From Onchocerca lupi (Eukaryota > Nematoda > Chromadorea > Rhabditida > Onchocercidae): a stretch of DNA of 64,000 nucleotides. The DNA is taken from assembly GCA_028564675.1 (NCBI GenBank), contig JAOVVO010000025.1, positions 186,001 through 250,000 on the forward strand. Reading direction: 5' to 3'. A program made the translations under genes and the position numbers. Of this stretch, positions 23,901 to 36,495 are shown in pieces; within the stretch, counting starts at the first letter, position 1, and every line of letters begins with the position of its first letter. The notes beneath the pieces are model-generated. The model searched no databases, was not told where the DNA came from, and saw only the letters and a program-made list of their open reading frames with translations.

Positions 23901-26879
23901 TTCATTATTTTATCAAATAATTTCTTTCTTTTAATAGCAAAAATATTATTATATTATATCAAAAATAGTTGACGTGATATTCTAATCGTTTTTGATTTCA
24001 AATTTAGAGCAAAAAAAATATTTCATATAATATCATAAAAATTGTACTTTTCATTATTTTTTCATTTGATAATTTGATTTAAAATTAAAAAAATCTGTGA
24101 AATTAACAAATGTTTGCTAAGACAATTTATATACACAAACTATCCATAACTGTTCTTTTATTTATTTTTACTTTTGTTTAATTTTTTAATTTTTATACTT
24201 TTCCTTATTTTCATTTTTGAATCATTTCATAGTATATTTTAGATCAGTAATAATTTATGATATTTTAAATATATGTTAATCAAACTGATTCATATTTTTA
24301 CGACGAAACGATAAATTACATTGAGAATCAATTGTTTTTCGAATATTCTATATTAAATATTTTTATACATTTCACACACACAAAAAAAAGAAGTTCTTTT
24401 AAAACAAATTTTTTCATTTTAAAATATGAAATTTTTTTTTTCGAAAACAATAACAATAATTATAACACAAATTTAAGCGAAAAAATGAGAATGAAAATGA
24501 TTTAAATTTAAAAAAGATCAAATAAATGATAGTGATTAAAGCACACCTTATCAATAATATGACCAGAATTGGTGCAAAAAGCTGCTAAAACAGTATTAGT
24601 CCATAAATTTGAGTATAAACTAACAACAAACATTTCTTCATATCAGTAAAACCAATAATTCATTTGGTGATAGACCTTCTGGCGAAATAAAAACTTTTAC
24701 CTTAAACCTCAATTGCGCCATATTTTAATACTTAATTTCTTTTCTCTCCCTTAATATTTTATCTCTTTTTTCATTCCCTTTTCTTTTCCTTACCTTTTTT
24801 TTCTCCGTACCTGTTGCTATTTATTACTTTATCATTCACCCAATACTTATACAATTTACAACTATTAATACCACTTACTACTATCTTCCCATATTGTTAC
24901 TTCTTCTATTGGGCATTTTCCAAATCCTATAAACAATTTTTTTATTACTTTTCAACGATATCACATTTGTTTCTCACATCTATTGTTTCAGTTAAATGAA
25001 CAAAGAATAGAAAGATAAAAGATTTCTTTTCCTTATCTTCTTAACAATTTTTTCCTTTTTTTTTCATTTCATATAATATTTAATTTTAAAACAAAAAAAG
25101 AAAAGAGAGAGAAATATTTGCAAAATTTCAATTTTTCTTCCTTTTCTTTCTCTCTCTCTCTTCCTTACCATTTTTAACTATCTGCAAGATTAATAGCTAC
25201 CACTGATGAAATTAATTTTCAAACATCTATATCTGCCTGTGAATATACACAGATTAAAATACGTATCATTTTTTTTCTTTTTTTTCTATATTGATTTGAA
25301 AAATAATATAATTTAATATTATAATATTTATTTTCTATTGCATACATACATTCCTATTATAAATGAATTTCAAAATATCTATTGCGCTTTTCTCTGAGTT
25401 TCAGATTCAAAATTTCAGAAATGTCTGCAAATAATATTTTTCAAATTTCAGAAATGCCTGTAAACAACACAAAAAATTTCAAAAGTATCAACAAATGATA
25501 CTCGAAAATAACACATATTGAACGGTAAAAGATGTCATACATCATTGTGATAAAAATTTTGAAAAAAAAAAAAAAAATGAACGAATCAATACCTAATTAA
25601 ATTGACTTAACTTGTATATCGTGTTGCACCATTTCTGTTCGTGAAGAATGTTATAATTTGCAATAGGTACAACAATAATTTATTTACAACATCACTAGCA
25701 GTTCAAATTTCAAAAGTACCGGCAAACAATACAAATGTTGTAAATCACACTATTCTGTCATTCTAATTGATCAATTTTACTGAATAGTAGCTTCCGTACT
25801 TTACTTTTTACTCTTTTTTTTTCTTTCATTCTTTCAATTCCAGGTCATATATACATACATGTATTATAACTACATAATTTTTTGATATTTAAAATAATAT
25901 TGGATAGAAAGATTACTCATACAGAATTAGACAATAGAATCCAAAGTTTCAATCTTTTCATCATCATTATTTGCCAAATTGAAATAATATCAGAAATTTT
26001 TATTAAAAAAAGAATTTGCTCAATTCTCTCTTTGACAGATATAAGGAGTAATCTGAGCAACTGTATCGATACCACGATTTTAAAACTAGTTCATCGTATA
26101 TGCCTACGAAATTCTTTCGATTTTGATCTTGAATATCATTTTGGCATTTAATTATTGGATCAATTGCAATCATCGCTAATGTTGCCTATATATATGATCA
26201 TGTAATTGATTGCAGTAGAATCCGTAGGTCCAGTAATGATCATAAGTTTCATGTAAAATATATTGTCAAATAAAATTCGATTTGGCTTATAGCATAAAAT
26301 TTACACATTATTGCATTACTATCAGCAATAATCTACCAAGCTAAGCTCTCGAATCCTTTAAACTATTACTATTACACAAATCGCGTAGTAATGATTCTTT
26401 CAGAAAAAATCCGAAACATTGCGCAATGCGTACTAAGCGATACACAATCGTAGAGTATCGAAAAACAAACAATGATGGGAATGAGAACTAGAAGATAATC
26501 CGTGAAGATTTCTGATTAGATCAAAAATGTTTTGTTATAATTGCAAATTTTATCGATACAAAAATTCATAATATATTTTATAAGAAATATGATAATCCGG
26601 ACAACATTTCCAATAATATCAACTTCATGAACTTCATGAATTTGTTTCAGCAGTATTCTTCATTTCTGAACAATCTTTTCTCATTCTTCATTTCTGAGGT
26701 AAGATAGGAAATAGCGACAAATAGCAAGAATGAGAATGGAAATAGAAATTATAATGTAAAACAACATCTCCTTAATTTTTCGATGTTTCCCATATCTTAA
26801 TGACATTAAAATTCCTCTATATTTTAAATCCAATCGGATGATCGGTCAGCATAACAAAGAAAATAATGTTTATGCACCC
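20946..26879. other. Gene-poor intergenic region
   Basis: No exon with both acceptable splice sites and protein-like composition was seen. The region contains CT-rich patches (about 22673-22725 and 25137-25170), GA-rich patches, a short duplicated segment GCATTTCCGT/GCGCTTCCGT near 22085-22130, and short ATTTCAGAAATGYCTG repeats near 25415-25460. An 89-codon open frame at 25882-26151 is not supported by splice or family evidence. Confidence 0.5.
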
Positions 26880-29800
26880 TCAGAGTCTTCGTCTTGCAAA
26901 ATTCAAAAATAATGTATATAATAGTATATCATGGTCAATCTCAATTTCAGTACCTATCAGTGTAGTCTGACCCTTCCGATACTTTTCCAAAGTAGCACGA
27001 TCACCTGGTGTTAAATACATTTCTTCTACTTCACTAATCTGAAAAAAGACATGAACTTTCATCATGTTTATCTTCATACCTATAATCAATGACTTCAAAA
27101 ATTTCGGAAAAATCTTGGAAAAAGAAAACTGATGAGAAGCCAAAAGTTAAACCTGTTGTTTTTTCGTTTCATCATCGAGATTTTCATCCATTTCAATATT
27201 TGCTACAATAGTTTCCATTTTTAAATTTCGATCTATTAAAACCCTGGAAATTATAATTCAATTATAAAATTTCAATTTCTTCATGTTTTTTTTTTTTTTT
27301 ACTAGGAAGATAAAATAACGAAAAGAAATGAAGAAAGAGCAAAAGGAGGAAGAAAAATTAGCAAAATGAGGGATCTGAAATTAAATAGCAACTGAGAGAG
27401 TATTACTAACGAAGATGAGTAGTCCGTCTCTCTAAATTCTGTCTTGAAAATTTAAAAAAAATTGGTTTAATCTGAAGTTAAACAAAACTAAATTGTGCCG
27501 ATAAAAGCAAGCATTTTTTCGCGCTCAAAGATATTTTACTTATAAAATTTGTAAGCATAATTTCATCATCAAATATGGAAATGAAATATATATATATATG
27601 TAACGAATTAGTTAGTATAGGCAGCTAATGACAAATAATAATCTTAGATCCAACAAAACAAACTGATCATAATTGAAAGAAAAAATTTTTAACAAGTTTT
27701 CTGGATTTAAATGTGAATTTTGACTACCTAGTTCCGTAAATACTACTCAATACTCATTGGAAGACAAAACTTTTATAGTTTAGCTTTGTTCTCGAAATCA
27801 AACTATATTCTAAAATTAACTGAACCACAGTTTTTATTTTTTTCTCCATATTTCTTTAAGTTCCTATTTTATACAATTATTTTTATTATACTATAAGTGT
27901 GCATCAGTTAATCAATTAATTAATTAAAAATGGTATAAACATACTTGTGCTCTCTAGTTTCATGACGCCTTCGTATAATTATATTTCTTAATACCTATAA
28001 ATGTTTCATACATTTAAATTAATATTAATAAAGAATTTACGAAATGTCCTCATGAGTATGGTATTATACGCATTTAATTATATGATATGACTAACATAAC
28101 TTTTTTTTAAGGCAACGACAATCTGATGCAGAATCACTACATTTCATATCGAGTGACATATGACAATCTTAGGCAATCTAACTGCAATATTACAAGTGAA
28201 GCACTTAATTCTATTAGTTTTCAATGAATGTGAAAGAATCGACATATGTGATTTTAAAAATATACCTTACAAGTAAATAAATATAAATTATGAGCCACGA
28301 CACTCAAATCAACATAATAAAGATAAATTGTTCGCGCTGGTGCAAAATCATTCGTCTTGGCCACATGCTGAAAAAAATAAAACAATTGTGTTAATGCATC
28401 AATTCTCCCTTCTTCGTTCTTTTTTTTTTTTTTTTTGTGATATTACGGTAATAAAACCTCAAAAAATAGAGATTGAAGAATCTGAATAAATCATGGTTCA
28501 TGACAAAAATGAGCCTATATTACTATGAAAAAAGTAAACATAAAGTCGCAACCAGAAGAAAATGCATTAATTTATTCGACTCACAGAAACTCCTTTTGAA
28601 TCTTTTTTCTTTTCTTTTTTAATGGCTTTTCTATCAAAATTAAGAACTGGCAGCATAGTATGTTAAATAACTAAAGTTTTATGTTGAGAAGCACATATAA
28701 ATATAAACACAAGGACCATTTCTTTTACATGTCAGCATCTTTATAACTTATATATTTTCATTAGTAATCATTTAATTATCTCATCAATCTCATCCACTGT
28801 ATAAGGATCCTTTAGTTTAAATGATCGTAATGTGAATCTTACATTAATGATTACTTAACAATTAAAATTAATGGATAATTGAAGAACATTGTAAATTCCC
28901 TCAACTGATTTAGATGCAAATCATAAAAATTCTAAAACAATTTTTAATCGAGGAAATTTAAATATAATATATACCTTCATTAAAACAAATTCCTTCTCCA
29001 ATAATTGATAACAGAGCTTACGTGCTTCCGTCGATGATAACATGGCTAATTTTTCAACCTGTAATAATTTATGCTTAAATAACTTCTCTGTTTTGCAGCA
29101 ATCCATATCTGCTGGATAAATAAGATTAAATGGGGAATGTTGTGAGCCTCTCCCACGTGAAATTCATAGCCAGTTGTATCTTTCCACTGCAAGATATATT
29201 AAAAAACGTGTAATGCCATTTATGATGATGCTTTTGTGCAACTTTAAACATCTATACATATGTTTAACACCAACTCATGGAAACTTTAAATTACAAAGCT
29301 AAAACTCGATCATGTTCGATATGAAAATGCATCATTATCAAGGAATACAATGCATTGCGAAATTGCAAAAATGTTGACAAAATCACGCAAAATCCATAAT
29401 TTCAAGTCGGCTAAATTTTCTCCACTTTCCTCTTCTGAAAATTTCTCAGCCTACATCCGCAAAATTTTTTTCTTTCGAACTTTGTCCCAATTGGTAAAAT
29501 ATAAGGAAATACTCTCGATATTAAATAAAAAAAAGGAAAATTGTTGCATTTTCTTTCATGTTGATTAGTCACGAAACTCACATGATCTTCTTCTAGGAAG
29601 CCCTTTTGCATAAGAAGTCGAAAAACGCGAACAGCTCGTATATCCAATCTTTCTCGAATAGCTGATTCAATATGACGTTGGCAATGGGTAGCTATCGCTT
29701 TTTCAAAATCTATGATAATTATTATAATCTTTAAGATGAATTTATTAGAAACAACATGGAAATATTAGTAGGAATAAAACAGTTCAATAAGAAGGATAAA

Positions 29801-32088
29801 TTCCTTATAGGTTAAAACCGATGAAGACCTAAACATAGTTAGTTAAGACAAATCACGGCTTAGATAACTGATGAAAATAATCTTATCAACTTACCAACAA
29901 CAAAAAGACCACCCGCACTCTCCCCAACTTTTCGTACAATTCCACCACTTTCACAGAGCAGCCGTAATGCTATTTCAATATCATGTCTCTCTAAACTCAT
30001 TTCATTTATATTTGCAGCTCGCACAACGTCATGAATCTGAAGAAACTTCATTTTTTTTTTTTAAATTTTATTTTAAACTTTATCATGTTGTGGAAGTTGT
30101 GCAGCACACAGCACACAAATTCCGCAATATGATAAAGTTAAAAAAAAAAAAGAAAAAAAAGCAGAATTAACTTACGGATATTGGGAAAGAAGCTGCGGCT
30201 GTCGAATCAGCCTTCATTTCACTAATTTTGAGCAAAATTTTCAAAGTTTTAACGCAGTTTTCGTGGACAGCATCACCAGATTCATATGCACTAACAACCA
30301 TTTCATCACGTAAATATCGCTCAAAACGCATATAATTCAAACCCCAATAAATATCAAAGTCCGGATCTTCTCTTTCGTTGCTCACATTTTTCCGCTTTCG
30401 AGATTTAAGATCAACTGCAAATTGATTTAAACGAATTCCATTTTACACTTTTGGTAATGGTCTTCCTTCTTAAATGCTCTAATCTAGCAGATGGAAAACG
30501 AAAATTTTCAGCTTATCACGGAATAGTGACAGAAAATAAGACTTGACATCTAAAGATGCATTACTGTTTGTAAAAGATTGCCAACATAATTGATAGAGAG
30601 AGAGAGAGAGGGAAAAAAGGAAATTCGAATTGTCATGCTCTTATGTGGCTCTCGAATTCGAAAATGAAAGTTCCTAAATCATGGCTTAAAATATATAAGT
30701 TCTGTACTAACAGGACGCTTAGCACAATTCTTCAAGCAGATCAACTTGGAAAAACTTACCAGTGGTTTCTTGCTTCTTTGCATCCAATATCACACCTGGC
30801 ATAATAAATGGATCTGGATGCTTCTCAAAAATAGGACACCCACAAAAATTATTCTCAACCCTAGGATATCGCATAACAAACTGCGTTTCAGCAAGCCGAG
30901 CAAAGACTGTTTTTACCTGGAACAATCAAATGTTAAATGAAAATTGGAATTGAGTAATTCATCCAAACGGAACCATCACAGGATGTATTAAAAAGGAAAT
31001 AATCAATCCTGAAATCATTTTTTTTAAAAAACTCATACATGCAATAACGACCAAGTGATTTACGAATGCTTATAGGATCCAAAAATATAAACTAAACTCA
31101 TCATGAATAATTAATTGTTCCATCTTATTTTGATTCCGAAATTCTCGAAATTTTCTTGGTCATAATTAACATTAAAAAATTCGTTTCGTGACTTTGAATT
31201 TTTCATTTTTACTTGAATTTTTTTCATTTCATTGTCTGTAAAAATGACATCTGAATACATCTAAATATTAGAATATTCACTGCAATGCAATGCATTGTTT
31301 CCTAATAAAGTATCTTACGATGAATACAACGGAATGGCATTCGAAAAAGGCTCATTTAATTATAGCGTGTTATGAAGTGGAAATTGAAATACCTCATTAT
31401 TCGAAACTTCTAATCTAGCAGCAACACGTCTGATACACGATGAACATGTCAATCGTCCTTGACTGACAATTTCTTCGCATATTGCTTCCGCTATTTCACC
31501 ATACAAAGTTTTGGCAACAAATGAACATCTAGCTGATCGTACTAGACGTAGAATGTCAATAGCTTGTGCAGAATAAATTATACGCTGACGTTCATCCTGA
31601 GCAAATTGTAAGATTCCATGTTGTTCCAAAATTATCATTGCTCGTCTTATCTGTAATCAATTTACACACTTTTCAGACTGTATAAATCCACTCAAAAAAT
31701 CTTTTCAAAAAAGTTGCTAGATTATTTCTACTAACAGTTTTTCATTTCTCAGCAGGTTTACTTCTATCATAAAAGCTCTTATAATAAAATGCATTTATTC
31801 AAATTAAATATAATCTATGGACATGCGATTTATTCATGAACAAATTATATAATTTATCCATTTCTAAATAATCTCACAACCAATTTCTCTTTGTCCGCAA
31901 ATCTCACCAAAAGATTATAAAAAATCCAATATTTGAATCATTCAAGATGTTCCAGTAATAAATTAATAAAATATTTGAAGTCCAATACTTTTCATAAACC
32001 TACTTTATTCAAAATGTCACCGGATTTCTGCAAGTCTAGGTAATGGTATCTTCGTAAAGCGAAACTAGCTCTCCCTCTGAAGACCACC

Positions 32089-32119
<31 letters not shown>

Positions 32120-32316
32120 GATTAAAAATAAATCACAGATTAATCCATAACTTCATAAGAACTAACTTCTGAAACTCTGAACTGGTTTCGTAATCTCTGA
32201 AATATAATCGGTAATGGTACGGCTTCGCTTAGCAACACCTTTCCAACAACAGCTGCTATCGGACCAAAGTGATCTTCCAAAATCTCGACGCATGCATCAA
32301 TCTCTATGGAGCTCAT
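26880..32316 (-). CDS. POLR3C: DNA-directed RNA polymerase III subunit RPC3 (RPC62)
   Basis: Eleven minus-strand exons join in consistent phase: 32316-32167, 31650-31393, 30916-30760, 30414-30176, 30036-29895, 29709-29582, 29058-28975, 28367-28266, 27994-27945, 27243-27153, 27038-26880. They total 1560 nt and 519 residues (human is about 534). The product follows human RPC3 from end to end: N-terminal winged helix (ILEDHFGPIAAVVGKVLL, then IRRAMIILEQHGIL), KTLYGEIAEAICEEIVSQG near residue 97, IYWGLNYMRFERYLRDE, GESAGGLFVV, VRVFRLLMQKGF, VEKLAMLSSTEARKLCYQLL, and a C-terminal ISEVEEMYLTPGDR helix region. RPC3 is a Pol III-specific subunit that, with RPC6 and RPC7, forms the initiation subcomplex contacting TFIIIB and melting promoter DNA. 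A splice acceptor lies 25 nt before the ATG (exon edge 32341), and bL36m is 401 bp upstream on the same strand, consistent with an operon. Confidence 0.93.
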
Positions 32317-32341
32317 CTTGTCAAAACCCTGGTATGACACA

Positions 32342-32717
32342 CTGGAAAGTTTCAAGATTTTTTGACCAGAAGTTATCTGAGATATAATTCACACGAATTC
32401 ATTTTTTAATCAAGCCAGCTACATTAGTTACTCGAAAACATCCATATCAAAATCACAATAGTATGCCATTAGGCAGAGTGGCCATTTATGTCAACAAGAA
32501 AGTGAATTAATGATTTTTATATATAATTTTATTCCAATAAAAATAAATCCTGATTTCCAGTATTCAAAAAAACATTAGAATAGTTACAGCATACAAGTTA
32601 CAACACAGCTTGCTATTATTAAATCCAAATAGTATAAGCGCTACTATGAACAGTAAATATCTCATATATTATCACAACATATAAACATTTCATTGATTTC
32701 AATACATTTTCGAGAAT
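32342..32717 (-). promoter_or_regulatory. Candidate intercistronic region with trans-splice acceptor
   Basis: Read on the minus strand, the bL36m stop (32718) is followed by AATAAA signals around 32528-32545. About 190 nt later comes AACTTTCCAG (acceptor AG at 32343-32342), 25 nt before the POLR3C ATG. Poly-A signal then spliced-leader acceptor at this spacing is the standard nematode operon arrangement. No transcript evidence is available, so independent promoters remain possible. Confidence 0.45.
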
Positions 32718-33287
32718 TCACCACAACAATTTCACATTAAACGGTTCCTTTTGGTGATGTTTCGCGTATTCTGTACACTGAACTTCCCAACGACCATCTA
32801 CTCGAATAAAGTAGCAGTATGAACAACGAAGTTTCAGCTGTTGTCGGACCTAAAACAAAGTTGTAACTAATTTTGCTACTTTATGTATGTTACTATTTGG
32901 AGTCATTTATATCAGCTTAAAATTTAATACTAGAATGGATTTTAGGATTTGTGTAATCAAACAAATGAATATGCCGAATTTAACAGAAATTTAAATCAGA
33001 AAATAAAATACTGTTTTTTCAGTCAGTTATTTCATCCAATTCCACAAGAAAATTTGTTGATATAGAAACACACTGCAAATATTAGTGTATTAAATCTCAA
33101 ATTTCATGCATACTTATAAGCTCTCAGCGATGTATAAAACTCTTCGCTGTTAGATTTAAACTTCACGAAAACAGACCTTGAAATTTGCCCGACTTTCAAA
33201 CACTCTACTTTCTGGATTCAGTAAACTACGCAATAATGTTTGGCAACTTCGACATCCTGCACCAACGATACGACTAGACGATAACAT
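32718..33287 (-). CDS. mrpl-36: Mitochondrial ribosomal protein L36 (bL36m)
   Basis: Two exons, 33287-33177 and 32849-32718, give 80 residues. The C-terminal half is a bL36 zinc ribbon: LRCSYCYFIRVDGRWEVQC, with Cys46, Cys49, Cys62 and His68 in the C-x2-C-x12-C-x5-H spacing of bacterial L36. The N-terminal 37 residues (MLSSSRIVGAGCRSCQTLL) are Ser/Arg-rich without acids until late, as expected of a mitochondrial targeting peptide. bL36 is a small structural protein of the large subunit near the peptidyl-transferase region. A strong acceptor (TTTTTTTGCAG at about 33298) lies 10 nt before the chosen ATG, suggesting trans-splicing. Encoded directly upstream of POLR3C on the same strand. Confidence 0.9.
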
Positions 33288-36200
33288 TACTAGAGTCCTG
33301 CAAAAAAAAGAAAAAAAAAAGAAAGAATTCGATTTCGTAACAATGATCGTACATTTATGTCGACGAATAATTCACAGGAAGAGAAAAATGTTTATAAAAA
33401 AATTTCTATTCAAGATCTTCCAAAGAACCATATAATATCCTCTTTTCTTAATTCTTTACAAATAAAAATAATGACTCGCTTAACGAAGTGTTGATTACCT
33501 AAATACACTCGCAAAAACAGCTCATTAAGTCGAAAATTAATCTTCGCGCTATCTTTTAATATTATTTTGCATTAAAAAATAATCTTTTTGTCGGAGAAAT
33601 TGTCTCCGTAATTTTCTTCGTTCACAAGACACTTTTCTTTTTTCCTATAATCTCGGAATTAAAAACTGAAATCCGAAATTGAGGTGGAAAATTAAGGCCG
33701 AAATAAAAAGTGTCATATAGATTAGAATTAAACGTTAAAAATCGAAAATGAAAAAAAAAAATCGCCAAAATGAATATACGAAGAATCTTCCACAATTATG
33801 GTGTGAAAGAAATCGTTCGCAAATAGTAAAGAGTTGCAGAAAATATTTTTGGTCTCGAAGCGAAAATTCGATACGCGTTGCAGAGGAAAGTTGAAGAACT
33901 GGGTCTTGAAGTGAAAATTTTTGCACCTACGCAATTATGTGCGCTATCCGACGGTGAGTACGGTAGTTAAGGTGTGTGTGTGTCGCATGAGGATGGTCTG
34001 GGAGTGCTACGTGACTTTCGTCTCTTTTTGCCTATCAGCTAGACGTCAATTAAGCCATTTCAAAAGCATCCACAACGTGAAGTCAGTTGCGATATCGCAC
34101 AGCGATACGATCATCGTACCGAGCCGCAACTTCTGGTAAGTTCGACAAAATTTCCCGAAAGGCTTTCCTGTTCGTTGATTTGCTTTATTTGATCTTAATA
34201 TCAATCATTACAGTTAGTTCGTGGTGATGGTAGGATGTAATGAGCGCGCAGTTAAAACGTACTGCTCGCCCTCTAAAAGTATACGTCATTCTCCATGTGG
34301 AACGTGTCTATATGTTAATTCGTCTAGAATGACGAATTTTCATGATAAAAGTGCTTTATAGCACCATGAATCTGAAATGTATGATTCACCTGGGCTTAGA
34401 GGAGAACTAACATATTCAAGAAATGCAAGTAAAAAAAGAGATAAAATGGGTACGAAACAGAATTATACAACTGTTGGTACTTTTTTGGTAGGTGGTGAGA
34501 GTTGCAGAGTTTGTATAGGAAGCAAAGAAATGAAAATGGGACATTCAGTCATGGTAAATCATGGAAAATATAGATGCGTGTAAGGAGGAATGATGACGAA
34601 GTCAGTAGAGGATAGAGATAAATCTCATAATATTGGGTCACGTGAAATCATCGAGATTTTTATAACTTTCAAAATCATGTAGTCATCATTATCGACCGAA
34701 AGACCGTCAGAGTATTTTTGAGATAAATCAATAATTAGGATTAGAGGTAACAGATTTCATAATGCATATCTGTTAAAAATAAAATGAAGCTCGAATATTT
34801 TGAACAGAAAGCGGAGGGAACTGATGGATTTTATCTATGCATGATTCACAAGCTATGTATGTGATATCGGACGAATAGTATTTGTCCTTGTCCATTATTC
34901 CGAGTTGAAGCTTTAATTTCAAACTCTCATTCTTCAGTGGAGCCATCATTGCAACTTGTGTTAATTTATCCATTATTTCTCCTGTGGTTGAGCTTTGATT
35001 CTTAATTAATTTGGATTATAGAAAATTATGAGCGAAATCTAGTCCATTAATTATTTCTTTTTAGCGAAATAATAATAAACGTTATAATTCATTCCAAAAT
35101 ATACCACACCCGTCTTGTTTGTCATGTATGTTAGGGAGTGGTTTTACGATTATCTGAAATGAATGGATTGATTCCGTAATTTTTTGAATTTGAATGATAT
35201 AATCAACAAAAATTTTGTCTTCTAATTTTTACTGCCGAAAATTTCACATTTAAAGTATTAAATACAAATTGTTTTTGCAAATATGTGTTTTCTTTATCCT
35301 TAAATTTACGTATGGAGAAATTAGCCCATAAATCACTAGCGTATTGGTAGTATCCGGAAATTCAGCAGCGTAGTTGAGGTATATGAGATAGGTTATATAG
35401 ATAGATAGATGCAGTCTGTGATGTTTGTCCATGGTTTGGTTTTTTTCGATTAATTTTATTTTTATAAATCTTACTTTATGGTGATCATTCCAGTTTTCTG
35501 ATTGTTTTGAATACTCGAGAATGTAGATGTTTGTATCCGCTAGGTATTATATCTTGGTATTTTTGTTTTTTAGAATTATTTTGTGTTTCAGGTGATATCA
35601 TAACATACGAATCATCTGTGTTGATTGTTGATATTATCCGCCTACCAATTTATCAATAGCCAGTTATTTGGAGTGCTAAAGTGGACCTTAGCCATCTTCT
35701 CTGATGTATTTTTGTTGCTGATTTGCAAAGAAAAAAAAAGTTTCTTTTTTGGAATTCGCAACAATCCAATCATAACGACACTGGATTTTCATATATATTA
35801 TCAAACGATCTATTCTACGGTTCGATAAATAATTATAAAGTAAGTAAAGTAATAGGATTTTTTTTGCAAAGTAATAGGATAAGCATCTGTATCTCAAAAT
35901 ATCTTTTCTTCAATCTTATATTGTCTGTCATGTGGTTGGATATGAAATGATAATGGTAATAAAACGGTGAAGCACGATCTGAAAAAAGGAAGGGAGGCTA
36001 GGCATATTTGGCTATGTAGAAAGAAGTGGATAACACAAGGAGTATTATCTGGCAAAGCCAAGTAGTTCTGGCTTATAAATATGCTTTGGCTAAGGTGGCA
36101 AAGTTTTATGATAGCATATGATGAGGTAAATTGAAATAATTGTTCGATGATATAGTAGGGATGGCATGATATCACGGTGTAAAATTATGCTAATTCTTTG

Positions 36201-36495
36201 TTTCATTATTGATTTTCATTGTTTGCTTTGGATTTGGATTCGAACACTCCTCGCATTTATACCTTATTTTTTTCGGAACTGTGTTCTTATTTCCAATTCA
36301 TGACTGTAATGCCGCTAAAATTGGCAGTTGTCTTAGATAATGCTTTTAGATAACAAAACTGTAAATAAAGAATGAAATAATTGGAAATTTGTGAAAAATG
36401 ATTCGACAAATTTGTATATATGTATGTGTGAGAATCTAGTGTGAACACTTGTGTTTAAATCGATTTTATATAATATTAGTTGTATGAAATTACAG
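33288..36495. other. Intergenic region between divergent genes
   Basis: Lies between the 5' ends of bL36m (-) and the CDV3-like gene (+), so it should contain both promoters. Around 33950-34300 the sequence is less AT-rich (GTGTGTGTGTC run at about 33973). Open frames at 33921-34139 (+), 34377-34583 (+) and 34773-34973 (-) have no recognisable family and no convincing splice partners; a small gene or non-coding exon cannot be excluded. Confidence 0.45.

Noticed and set aside
25882..26151. 89-codon frame rich in Ile and Asn
   Set aside because: Length is within chance for this composition and no splice or family support exists.
29059..29186. Acceptor and open frame just upstream of the POLR3C exon at 29058-28975
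   Set aside because: The exon beginning VEKLAML at 29058 joins cleanly to the previous one; including this piece introduces a wrong frame and unrelated residues.
31985..32080. Exon-like segment (GRASFALRRYHYLDLQKSG) inside the first POLR3C intron
   Set aside because: Its only open phase does not match the exon ending at 32167, and joining 32167 directly to 31650 gives a sequence that follows human RPC3 without a gap.
33921..34583. Plus-strand open frames at 33921-34139 and 34377-34583
   Set aside because: No family resemblance and no splice partners; may reflect less AT-rich promoter DNA.
34773..34973. 66-codon minus-strand frame (MDKLTQVAMMAPLKNESL...)
   Set aside because: Composition is protein-like, but there is no homologue that I recognise, no acceptor near the ATG and no second exon.
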